Assembly (NCBI RefSeq): GCF_028882275.1 | Contig: NZ_JARBUT010000014.1 | Location: 1-64,000, forward strand | DNA length: 64,000 nt | Reading direction: 5' to 3' | Origin: Nocardiopsis sp. N85 | GTDB lineage: Bacteria; Actinomycetota; Actinomycetes; Streptosporangiales; Streptosporangiaceae | In this document: in pieces, positions 46,151 through 53,357 of the stretch | Layout: each line of letters opens with the position of its first letter | Position numbering within the stretch: position 1 is the first letter of the stretch | The notes under the pieces: model-generated | The model's input: only the letters and a program-made list of their open reading frames with translations | Told to the model about the DNA's origin: nothing | The model's database searches: none | Program-made: the position numbers and the translations under genes

Positions 46151-47551
46151 ATGTCGACCGAAGCCCCCGAGGTGAGTACCGGTCAGCAGAAGAGCCTGAG
46201 CACCGCGGCCGCGCGGAATCTGGCGACCACCACCAAATCCGCCCCCCAGATGCAGGGCAAGAGTTCCCGCTGGGTCCTCAAGACCCTGCCCTGGGTGCAG
46301 ACCGAGGGCGGTGTCTACCGGGTCAACCGTCGGTTGTCCTACACACTCGGCGACGGCCGCATCGAGTTCCACCAGACGGGATCGCAGGTCAAGGTCATCC
46401 CCCGTGAACTCGGCGAGCTGGCGCTGCTGCGCGGCTTCGACGACGAGGAGGTGCTCACCGACCTCGCCGACCGCTTCACCCAGCACGAGATCGAGCCCGG
46501 CCAGGTCCTGGTCTCCGAGGGCGACCCGGCCGACCGCCTGTACCTGATCGTGCACGGCCGGGTGAGCCGGATCGCGACCGGCCACTACGGGGCCAGCGAA
46601 CGGCTGGGCGTGCTCGCCGACGGTGACCAGTTCGGTGAGGAGCACCTGGTCGAGGACTGCCCGACCTGGGACTTCACCGCCCGGGCCGACACCGCCGGTC
46701 TGGTGCTCTCGCTGACCAAGCAGGAGTTCGCGGCCGCACTGGACCGCTCCGAGTCGCTGAGCTTCCACGTGGAGCTGTTCGGATCCCTGCCGCAGCAGAG
46801 CCAGAACAAGTACGGCGAGGCCGAGATCGAGCTGGCCTCGGGCCACCTCGGCGAGTTCGAGCTGCCGCAGACCTTCGTCGACTACGAGCTCCACCCCCGC
46901 GAGTACGAGCTCAGCGTCGCCCAGACCGTGCTGCGCATCCACAGCCGGGTCGCCGACCTCTACAACAAGCCGATGAACCAGACCGAGCACCAGCTGCGGC
47001 TGACCATCGAGGCCCTGCGCGAGCGCCAGGAGCACGAGCTGGTCAACAACGCGGACTTCGGTCTGCTCAACAACGCCGACTTCGGCCAGCGCATCCAGGC
47101 CCAGGAGGGTCCGCCCACCCCGGACGACCTGGACGACCTCATCACGATGCGCCGCAACACCCAGTACCTGTACGCCCACCCCAAGGCGATCGCGGCGTTC
47201 GCCAAGGAGTGCAACAAGCGCGGTCTGGCCCTGGACACCGCCGAGGTGAACGGCAACCGGCTGCCCGCCTGGCGGGGCATCCCGCTGCTGCCCTGCGGCA
47301 AGATCCCCGTCACCGAGCACCGGACCTCCTCGATCATCGCGGTGCGCACCGGCGAGGACAACGAGGGCGTCGTCGGCCTCCACCAGATCGGGCTGCCCGA
47401 CGAGGTGGAGCCGGGCCTCAACGCCCGGTTCATGGGCATCGACGACAAGGCGGTGATCTCCTACCTGGTCAGCACCTACTACTCGGCCGCGATCCTGGTG
47501 CCCGACGCGGTCGGGATCCTGGAGAACATCGAGGTCAAGCCGCGTGCCTGA
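46151..47551 (+). CDS. eshA: Family 2B encapsulin shell protein (EshA-like), with cyclic-nucleotide-binding domain
   Basis: A 466-residue protein often annotated as a Crp/Fnr regulator. A cNMP-binding fold sits in the middle, at about residues 110-220 ([41 protein letters not shown]), but no helix-turn-helix follows. The flanks ([12 protein letters not shown]..., [36 protein letters not shown], ...[21 protein letters not shown]) match the HK97-like shell of family 2B encapsulins such as Streptomyces EshA. NNADFG occurs twice in tandem near residue 298. Such shells package terpene cyclases encoded beside them, as here. The N-terminal ~50 residues form the extended arm. Confidence 0.88.
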   Translation: MSTEAPEVSTGQQKSLSTAAARNLATTTKSAPQMQGKSSRWVLKTLPWVQTEGGVYRVNRRLSYTLGDGRIEFHQTGSQVKVIPRELGELALLRGFDDEEVLTDLADRFTQHEIEPGQVLVSEGDPADRLYLIVHGRVSRIATGHYGASERLGVLADGDQFGEEHLVEDCPTWDFTARADTAGLVLSLTKQEFAAALDRSESLSFHVELFGSLPQQSQNKYGEAEIELASGHLGEFELPQTFVDYELHPREYELSVAQTVLRIHSRVADLYNKPMNQTEHQLRLTIEALRERQEHELVNNADFGLLNNADFGQRIQAQEGPPTPDDLDDLITMRRNTQYLYAHPKAIAAFAKECNKRGLALDTAEVNGNRLPAWRGIPLLPCGKIPVTEHRTSSIIAVRTGEDNEGVVGLHQIGLPDEVEPGLNARFMGIDDKAVISYLVSTYYSAAILVPDAVGILENIEVKPRA

Positions 47552-47592
47552 CGCATCGCCCGAGACGACACCGACGAAGGAGGGGTGAGACG

Positions 47593-48798
47593 GTGTCATC
47601 GCTGTCCAGGATGTTCGCGGCGCCCGCCGCCCCCGAGACGGCGGCGCTGGTCGACGCGCTGCTGCGCGACCCCAGACGTCCGGGCCCCGCCGAGCTGCCG
47701 ATGCCCGGCCGGGGCCCCGCGCCGAACGGCGCGGGGACCGGGACCCCGTCCCTGCCGGTCCACCCGCCGGGCCCGCTCCCGTCCTCGGGATCGGTGGGGA
47801 CCGAGGTGGCCGGGTCACGGGTCGCGGGCGGGGGAGCCGACCCCGTGCCGGTCCTGTACTGCCCTCCGGCGGTGCGCGACGACCCCGCGCTCGGCGACGA
47901 GGTGGACGACCGGCTCGTCGCCTGGGCCGAGGAGGTCGGCGTCTACCCGGGTCAGCTCGACCGGGTGCGGGCCGCCGGGTTCGGGCGGCTCATCATGCTC
48001 GCCCACCCCGAGACCGACGACCCCGACCGGCTGCTGGCGGCCGCCAAGTGCGCCCTCGCGGAGTGGTCGGTGGACGACCACTACGTCGACGGGGAGGTCG
48101 AGGAGGCCCGGCACGACCTGCTCGGGCAGCGCCTGGCCATCGCCCACTCGGTGATCGACCAGGCGCACCTGCCGCGCCGCTACGCCCCCGAACTGGAACG
48201 GGTCGTGCGGGCCGACCCCGTCGCGGTGGCCCTGCGCTCCAGTATCGAGAACCTGGGCAGGTACGCCACCTGGCAGCAGGTGCGCAGGCTCCGGCACGAA
48301 CTGGCCATCATGTTCGTCGCCTACAACCAGGAAGGCGTCTGGTACACCACCGGGCAGCGCCCGCCGGTCTGGGAGTTCCTCATGCACCGGCACGAGAACA
48401 GCTTCGTGCCGTGCATGGCCCTCATCGACCCGGTGGCCGGATACGAGCTGCCCGCCGAGCAGTTCGGTCGGCCCGAGGTCCGGCGGGTGTTCACCCTGGC
48501 CGGGTCCGCCAGCGTCATCGTCAACGACCTCTACTCCATGGGCAAGGAGGACGTCGACGACTTCAGCCTGCCCCGCCTCATCGAGACCGAGGACGGCTGC
48601 TCGCCCCGCGAGGCGATGGAGCGCACCGTCGCGATCCACGACGAGCTCATGCACGTTTTCGAGGCCGAGGCCGCCGCACTGGCCGCCACCGGGCCCCCGG
48701 AACTGGGCCGATTCCTCTGGGGCCTGTGGGCCTGGATGGGCGGCAGCCGGGAGTGGCACGCCAGCACCGCCCGCTATCACCGGACCGCTCAGGCCTGA
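47593..48798 (+). CDS. 2-Methylisoborneol synthase (class I terpene cyclase)
   Basis: A 401-residue enzyme converting 2-methyl-geranyl diphosphate to 2-methylisoborneol. The Asp-rich metal motif is DDHYVD (near residue 161) and the NSE-type motif NDLYSMGKEDVDD (near 310), with WMGGSREWHASTARY near the C-terminus. Residues 1-85 are a Pro/Gly/Ala/Ser-rich, apparently disordered extension (PMPGRGPAPNGAGTGTP...) not needed for the fold; in family 2B encapsulin systems this extension is the cargo-loading segment. The GTG at 47593 is preceded by AAGGAGGGG. It lies 41 bases after the shell gene and before the methyltransferase. Confidence 0.93.
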   Translation: MSSLSRMFAAPAAPETAALVDALLRDPRRPGPAELPMPGRGPAPNGAGTGTPSLPVHPPGPLPSSGSVGTEVAGSRVAGGGADPVPVLYCPPAVRDDPALGDEVDDRLVAWAEEVGVYPGQLDRVRAAGFGRLIMLAHPETDDPDRLLAAAKCALAEWSVDDHYVDGEVEEARHDLLGQRLAIAHSVIDQAHLPRRYAPELERVVRADPVAVALRSSIENLGRYATWQQVRRLRHELAIMFVAYNQEGVWYTTGQRPPVWEFLMHRHENSFVPCMALIDPVAGYELPAEQFGRPEVRRVFTLAGSASVIVNDLYSMGKEDVDDFSLPRLIETEDGCSPREAMERTVAIHDELMHVFEAEAAALAATGPPELGRFLWGLWAWMGGSREWHASTARYHRTAQA

Positions 48799-48871
48799 AC
48801 CGAGCGCACGCTCCACGGGACCGGCCCCCGGGTCGGCCCGCGCACACCATGACGACAAGGAGTTCCTCTCG

Positions 48872-49735
48872 ATGACCGACACCATGCCCTCGACCGCGGA
48901 CAAGGTCCTGCGCACCGCCTACCAGGAATCGGTGGCCGCCTACTGGAACGCCGAACAGGACCCGGTCAACATCCGCCTCGGCGACGTGGACGGCCTGTAC
49001 CACCACCACTACGGGGTGGGGGACTACGACCCCTCCGTCCTGGAGGGCCCCGAGGAGACCCGGGACCAGCGCGTCATCGAGGAGATGCACCGCCTGGAGA
49101 CGGCCCAGGCCGAGCTGCTGCTCGATCACCTCGGGCCGCTGGGGCCCGAGGACCGGATCATGGACACCGGATCCGGGCGGGGCGGGACGAGCTTCATGGC
49201 CAACGCCCGGTTCGGCTGCTCCGTGGACGGGGTGAGCATCTCCCGCAAGCAGGTGGACTTCTGCAACGCCCAGGCCCGCGAGCGCGGGGTGGACGACCGG
49301 GTGCGCTTCCACTTCCGCAACATGCTCGACACCGGGCTGGAGACCGGGTCGCTCAGCGCGAGCTGGAACAACGAGTCCACGATGTACGTGGACCTGTTCG
49401 AGCTCTTCGCCGAGCACGCCCGCCTGCTCCGCCACGGCGGCCGCTACGTGACGATCACCGGCTGCTACAACGACGTGACCGGCGGCCGCTCCAAGGCGGT
49501 CAGCCGCATCGACGAGCACTACACGTGCAACATCCATCCGCGCAGCGCCTACTTCAAGGCGATGGCGGCCAACGGGCTGGTCCCCATCTCCGTGGTGGAC
49601 CTGACCGACGCCACCATCCCCTACTGGGAGCTGCGGTCCCACTCCTCCGTCGCCACCGGCGTCGAGGAGCCCTTCCTGACCGCCTACCGTGAGCGCAGCT
49701 TCCACTACCTGCTCATCGCGGCCGACCGCATCTGA
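48872..49735 (+). CDS. Geranyl diphosphate 2-C-methyltransferase
   Basis: A 287-residue AdoMet-dependent methyltransferase. The binding motif I is MDTGSGRGGTSFMAN (near residue 96), and the family-specific N-terminus AYQESVAAYWNAEQDPVNIRLG and DGLYHHHYGVG are present. It methylates C2 of geranyl diphosphate, giving the C11 substrate of 2-methylisoborneol synthase. It is 73 bases downstream of the synthase, with AAGGAG before the ATG. A strong hairpin directly follows its stop codon. Confidence 0.93.
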   Translation: MTDTMPSTADKVLRTAYQESVAAYWNAEQDPVNIRLGDVDGLYHHHYGVGDYDPSVLEGPEETRDQRVIEEMHRLETAQAELLLDHLGPLGPEDRIMDTGSGRGGTSFMANARFGCSVDGVSISRKQVDFCNAQARERGVDDRVRFHFRNMLDTGLETGSLSASWNNESTMYVDLFELFAEHARLLRHGGRYVTITGCYNDVTGGRSKAVSRIDEHYTCNIHPRSAYFKAMAANGLVPISVVDLTDATIPYWELRSHSSVATGVEEPFLTAYRERSFHYLLIAADRI

Positions 49736-49741
49736 GCACCC

Positions 49742-49771
49742 GGGGCCGTGCCCGTCCGCGGGCACGGCCCC
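49742..49771 (+). terminator. Strong hairpin after the methyltransferase gene
   Basis: GGGGCCGTGCCCG (49742-49754) and CGGGCACGGCCCC (49759-49771) form a perfect 13-base stem with a four-base loop, six bases after the stop codon. It probably ends most transcripts before idi. Confidence 0.75.
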
Positions 49772-49816
49772 GACGCCGCACACGGCAGTCACCACCCGTA
49801 CGCACGAAGGACGGCG

Positions 49817-50407
49817 ATGTCCCACACCGCGAGAACCGCACCGCCCGAGCGCGCGCCGGCGCCCGCCGACACGATCATGCTCGAACTGGTCGACGAGCAC
49901 GGGGCCACCACGGGCACCGCCGAGAAACTGGCGGCGCACCGGGCGCCGGGCACCCTGCACCGGGCCTTCTCGGTCTTCCTCGTCGACGACCGCGGCCGAC
50001 TGCTCCTCCAGCGCCGGGCCCTGGACAAGTACCACTCGCCCGGTGTGTGGTCCAACACCTGCTGTGGCCACCCCTTTCCCGGGGAACGGCCGCTCATCGC
50101 CGCCGTTCGACGGGTCGGCGAGGAACTCGGGATGGCGCCCGCCCTGCTCCGGGAGGCCGGCACGGTGACCTACCGCCACCCCGACCCGGAGTCGGGGCTG
50201 GTGGAGCACGAGTACAACCACCTCTTCGTCGGCCGCGCCGACCGGCCGACGCGCCCCGACCCCCGGGAGGTGGCGGAGGTCCGCGCGGTCACCCCCGGAG
50301 AACTGGAACGGCTGCGAGCCGAGGCACCGTTCTCGGTGTGGTTCACCACGGTGTGGGAGGCCGCTCTCCCCCGGCTCCGGGAGTCGGTGCCCGACGGGGG
50401 CTGGTGA
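49817..50407 (+). CDS. idi: Isopentenyl-diphosphate delta-isomerase, type 1
   Basis: A 196-residue Nudix enzyme interconverting isopentenyl and dimethylallyl diphosphate, supplying precursor for geranyl diphosphate. The active-site Cys lies in SNTCCGHP and the Nudix-like box is GERPLIAAVRRVGEELG; ahead are LHRAFSVFLVDDRGRLLLQRR and KYHSPGVW, and later EHEYNHLFVG with the catalytic Glu. GAAGGA precedes the ATG at 49817. It follows the 2-methylisoborneol genes after a hairpin, so may be transcribed with them only by readthrough. Confidence 0.93.
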   Translation: MSHTARTAPPERAPAPADTIMLELVDEHGATTGTAEKLAAHRAPGTLHRAFSVFLVDDRGRLLLQRRALDKYHSPGVWSNTCCGHPFPGERPLIAAVRRVGEELGMAPALLREAGTVTYRHPDPESGLVEHEYNHLFVGRADRPTRPDPREVAEVRAVTPGELERLRAEAPFSVWFTTVWEAALPRLRESVPDGGW

Positions 50408-50477
50408 CCGCTTCCCGGCGGGCCCACCGAACCTTCCAGGGCCCACCGAACGCTCCGGGGCCGACCGGTCCGGGCTC

Positions 50478-50702
50478 TCACCCCGCGCCGGCGCCGGCGC
50501 CCACCGGCCGGCGGGCCAGGAGGCCGAGGAGATCCCGGTCCCCGCAGCCGTCCAGGTGTTCCGACAACCGTTCCGGTGGGGCGCCCTCGGTGAGGCCGCC
50601 GGCCCGGACCAGGGCGGCCGGACCGCCGGCCTCCGCGTCCGGGGCCGGACCGGCGAGGTTGCGGTGCCCGGACCGGCGGCTTCCCTTCCCCACGCCGCTC
50701 AC
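50478..50702 (-). CDS. Possible small protein downstream of the HelD-like gene
   Basis: A 74-residue frame starting at GTG 50702, 12 bases after the stop of the HelD-like gene on the same strand. It contains SEHLDGCGDRDLLGLLARRPVG and otherwise Gly/Ala-rich sequence. There is no recognised family, and its reality is uncertain. The rest of the 307-base gap to idi is featureless. Confidence 0.3.
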   Translation of the reverse strand: MSGVGKGSRRSGHRNLAGPAPDAEAGGPAALVRAGGLTEGAPPERLSEHLDGCGDRDLLGLLARRPVGAGAGAG

Positions 50703-50714
50703 CGGGCCGTCGCC

Positions 50715-52988
50715 TCAGCCGGCCAGCCTCCCCAGGACGGCGGGGAGCGGTCCGATGTGGGCGACGATGAGGCGGCGGGTGGCGCGGGTCAGGGCGACGT
50801 ACAGGTCGTTGGCACCGCGCGGCGCCGCCAGCAGGGCCTCCGGGTCCACGACCACCACCGCGTCGAACTCCAGCCCCTTGGCCTCGGTGGCGGTCAGCAC
50901 CACCACCTGCTTCTCCAGGTCCTCGGCGCGGGCGGCCGTCGGCAGGGCCGCCCGTACCGCCGCCACCCGGTCGTCGGCGGTGATCACCGCGACCGTGCCC
51001 TCGCCGATCCGGACCCGTTCCCCGTCCACCAGCGCGGCCAGCCCGTCCAGGTCGGCGGGCAGGGGCACCGCGCGCGGCGGGGCGCCGTCCTCGCGCACCG
51101 ACTCCGGGGGCTCCTCGTCCGGGGCGGCCTCGCGCAGCACGTCGGCGGCGACCTCCATGATCGGCGCGGGCGTGCGGTAGTTCACCCGGAGCCGTTCCAC
51201 GTGCACCTTGCCGCGCGCGTACGGTTCCAGCGCCCCGGTCCAGGAGACCGCCCCGGCGGCGCTGCCGGTCTGGGCGAGGTCGCCGACGACCGTCAGGGAG
51301 CGGGTGGGCACCCGGCGCATCACCGTGCGCCAGGCCATGGGGGAGAGCTCCTGGGCCTCGTCGACGATGACGTGCCCGTAGGCCCACTCCCGGTCCGCGC
51401 CGGCGCGTTCGGCGGTGGTGAGGCCGGTGCCGTCGTGGCGGTGGCGGGCGGCCAGGGTCGCGGCGTCCATCACCCCCTCGTCGGCCAGGCCGGTGAACTC
51501 CAGGACCCCCTGGGCGTAGCGCTCCTCCTCGGCGCGCTCGGCGGCGGCACGGCGCTCGCGGGCGCGGCGCCCGCCGTCGTCGCGGCCGAGCAGTTCGGCC
51601 GCCTCGTCGAGCAGCGGCACGTCCTGGACCGTCCAGTCGGCGTCGGCGGGACGGTGGAGCAGGGCGGCCTCGTCGGGGGAGAACCCGGCCCGGGCGCCGA
51701 CCCGGGACAGCGCGTCGCGGTCGGTGAGGAGACCGCTCAGCAGGGCCTGCGGGGTCAGCACCGGCCACAGGGCGTCCACGGCGTCGCGCACCGGGTCCTC
51801 GGACCACAGGCGTTCGCGGACGAACCGCACGTCCTCCCGTTGGAACGGGCGGCCCAGGGCCTCGGCCTCGGCTCGGGCGAGCGCGGAGAGGAGTTCGGTG
51901 ACGGTGTACCTGCGGGCGACGTTGTGCCCCAGGCGCAGCCCTCGCGCGGTGCGCACGATGTGCGCGCAGATCGATCCGGGCACGGTGAGGGTGGTGCCGT
52001 CGACCTCCACCACGAGGTCGTCGGCGCCGAACGCCTCGCGCGGGGTGCGCTGTCGGTCGGCGACGGCGGACCGGAGCAGACCGACGACGCGGGTGTCCCC
52101 CTTGAGCGCCGCCACCGGGTACGGGTCGTGCCGGTGGGCGGACACCCCGGGGAAGAGTCCGCCGAGGGTGCTCATGACCGCGTCGGTCTCCCCGAGGGAG
52201 GGCAGGACGTCGCCGATGTAGCGCAGGAACGCCGGGTTGGGTCCCACCACCAGGACGCCGCGCCGCTCCAGTAGGTCGCGGTGGGTGTAGAGCAGGTACG
52301 CGGCGCGGTGCAGGGCGGCGACGGTCTTGCCGGTGCCGGGCCCGCCCTGGACCACGAGCACGCCGTCGAGCCGGGCCCGGATCACCCGGTCCTGTTCGGT
52401 CTGGATGGTGGCGACGATGTCGCCCATGCGGCCGGTACGGCCGCTGCGCAGGGCCGAGAGCAGGGCGGCCTCACCGACGAGCTGGCGGCGGTCGTCGGCG
52501 CCGAGCCCGTCGATGTCGAACACCTCGTCGTCCAGGCCGACGACCCGTCGGCGGCGCACGCGCAGGTGGCGTCGGCGGGTCACCCCCTGCGGGTCGCCGG
52601 GGGTGGCGGCGTAGAAGGGGCGGGCGGCCGGGGCCCGCCAGTCCACGAGGATGGTCTCGTACTCGGCGTCGCGCAGGCCGATCCGACCGATGTAGCGGGC
52701 CTCGGGGCCGTCGTCGTGGACGATGTCGATCCGGCCGAAGCACAGCCCCTCCTCCACCGAACCGAGGCGGGCGCGCTCCCGCGCGTGTTCGTACGCGCGG
52801 GACTCGCGTTCCACGATGGCGGCGAAACCGGAGCGTTCCTGGAGGTGGGCGGCGGCGAGCCGGTGCGCGGTGCGGTCGCGCAGTTCGTCCAGCCGCGTGT
52901 ACATCGCGTCGACCCGCCCCTGTTCGGCGGCCAGTGCGGCGCGCTCGGGGGAGACCGTTCCGGAGGTGTCGGATTGACCCACGGGCAT
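50715..52988 (-). CDS. HelD/HelR-type RNA polymerase-associated ATPase
   Basis: A 757-residue SF1-like ATPase. The N-terminus is a long coiled coil (ERAALAAEQGRVDAMYTRLDELRDR). It continues with FGRIDIVHDDGPEARYIGRIGL and WRAPAARPFY, then Walker A GGPGTGKTVAALHRAAYLLY (near residue 216), VIVDEAQELSPMAWRTVMRR and TATEAKGLEFDAVVVVD. This is the actinobacterial HelD family, which pulls stalled or rifamycin-bound RNA polymerase off DNA; HelR members give rifamycin tolerance. The ATG at 52986-52988 abuts AGAAGG, so the GTG six bases later may be the real start. It is divergent from the trp operon. Confidence 0.88.
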   Translation of the reverse strand: MPVGQSDTSGTVSPERAALAAEQGRVDAMYTRLDELRDRTAHRLAAAHLQERSGFAAIVERESRAYEHARERARLGSVEEGLCFGRIDIVHDDGPEARYIGRIGLRDAEYETILVDWRAPAARPFYAATPGDPQGVTRRRHLRVRRRRVVGLDDEVFDIDGLGADDRRQLVGEAALLSALRSGRTGRMGDIVATIQTEQDRVIRARLDGVLVVQGGPGTGKTVAALHRAAYLLYTHRDLLERRGVLVVGPNPAFLRYIGDVLPSLGETDAVMSTLGGLFPGVSAHRHDPYPVAALKGDTRVVGLLRSAVADRQRTPREAFGADDLVVEVDGTTLTVPGSICAHIVRTARGLRLGHNVARRYTVTELLSALARAEAEALGRPFQREDVRFVRERLWSEDPVRDAVDALWPVLTPQALLSGLLTDRDALSRVGARAGFSPDEAALLHRPADADWTVQDVPLLDEAAELLGRDDGGRRARERRAAAERAEEERYAQGVLEFTGLADEGVMDAATLAARHRHDGTGLTTAERAGADREWAYGHVIVDEAQELSPMAWRTVMRRVPTRSLTVVGDLAQTGSAAGAVSWTGALEPYARGKVHVERLRVNYRTPAPIMEVAADVLREAAPDEEPPESVREDGAPPRAVPLPADLDGLAALVDGERVRIGEGTVAVITADDRVAAVRAALPTAARAEDLEKQVVVLTATEAKGLEFDAVVVVDPEALLAAPRGANDLYVALTRATRRLIVAHIGPLPAVLGRLAG

Positions 52989-53009
52989 CCTTCTGATAGG
53001 CTAAGCGCT

Positions 53010-53034
53010 AAGGACAAGATTTTTCTTGGTCCTT
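53010..53034. promoter_or_regulatory. Inverted repeat upstream of the HelD-like gene
   Basis: AAGGACAAG and CTTGGTCCTT form a nine-base stem with one bulged G around ATTTTT, 22 bases upstream of the HelD-like start. It could be an operator or a leader hairpin of this gene. Confidence 0.4.
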
Positions 53035-53197
53035 GGCGTGCAGAGTTTCCCACCGTAGCACGCCGTGGCCCCCGGCATGGACGGGGCGGGTGAGAGCGCC
53101 CCGCTCGGCCGTTCCCCTCCCGGCGACGCCGACACGGATCACGCGGACTTTCCCCGAAGGCTCCTCAGGCGCCCCCGCACCCGCTACACTCTGCCCC

Positions 53198-53242
53198 ATG
53201 CGAAACACCTCCGTTCAGGCCCAGTGGTGGCGCCGCCTCTAG
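53198..53242 (+). CDS. trpL: trp leader peptide
   Basis: A 14-residue peptide MRNTSVQAQWWRRL with tandem Trp codons at 53225-53230 and stop TAG at 53240. It is 115 bases before the anthranilate synthase gene and part of a transcription attenuator. The pattern M.NT....WW.R recalls leader peptides in front of fused trpE(G) genes of alpha-proteobacteria. Confidence 0.85.
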   Translation: MRNTSVQAQWWRRL

Positions 53243-53302
53243 GCGGCGTCGATGTTTCGCGTATCTCTCGCAGCGACCGCCCCGGACCGGCGGTCGTTTC
53301 CG
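53231..53302 (+). promoter_or_regulatory. trp attenuator with alternative hairpins
   Basis: Segment 1 CGCCGCC (53231-53237) pairs with segment 2 GGCGGCG (53242-53248) just after the Trp codons. Segment 3 CGACCGCC (53274-53281) pairs with segment 4 GGCGGTCG (53289-53296), followed by TTTCCGTTT: a terminator. Segment 2 extended to TCG (to 53251) can instead pair with segment 3 using a two-base bulge, the antiterminator. A ribosome stalled at the Trp codons would cover segment 1 and favour antitermination. Confidence 0.75.
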
Positions 53303-53357
53303 TTTCACGGCCCCCGGCCGGTGTGACCCACCCCGACCAGCGCCAGAAGGACCGGCC

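Noticed and set aside
46151..47551. Crp/Fnr-type transcription regulator
   Set aside because: A cyclic-nucleotide-binding fold is present, but there is no helix-turn-helix and the flanks fit a family 2B encapsulin.
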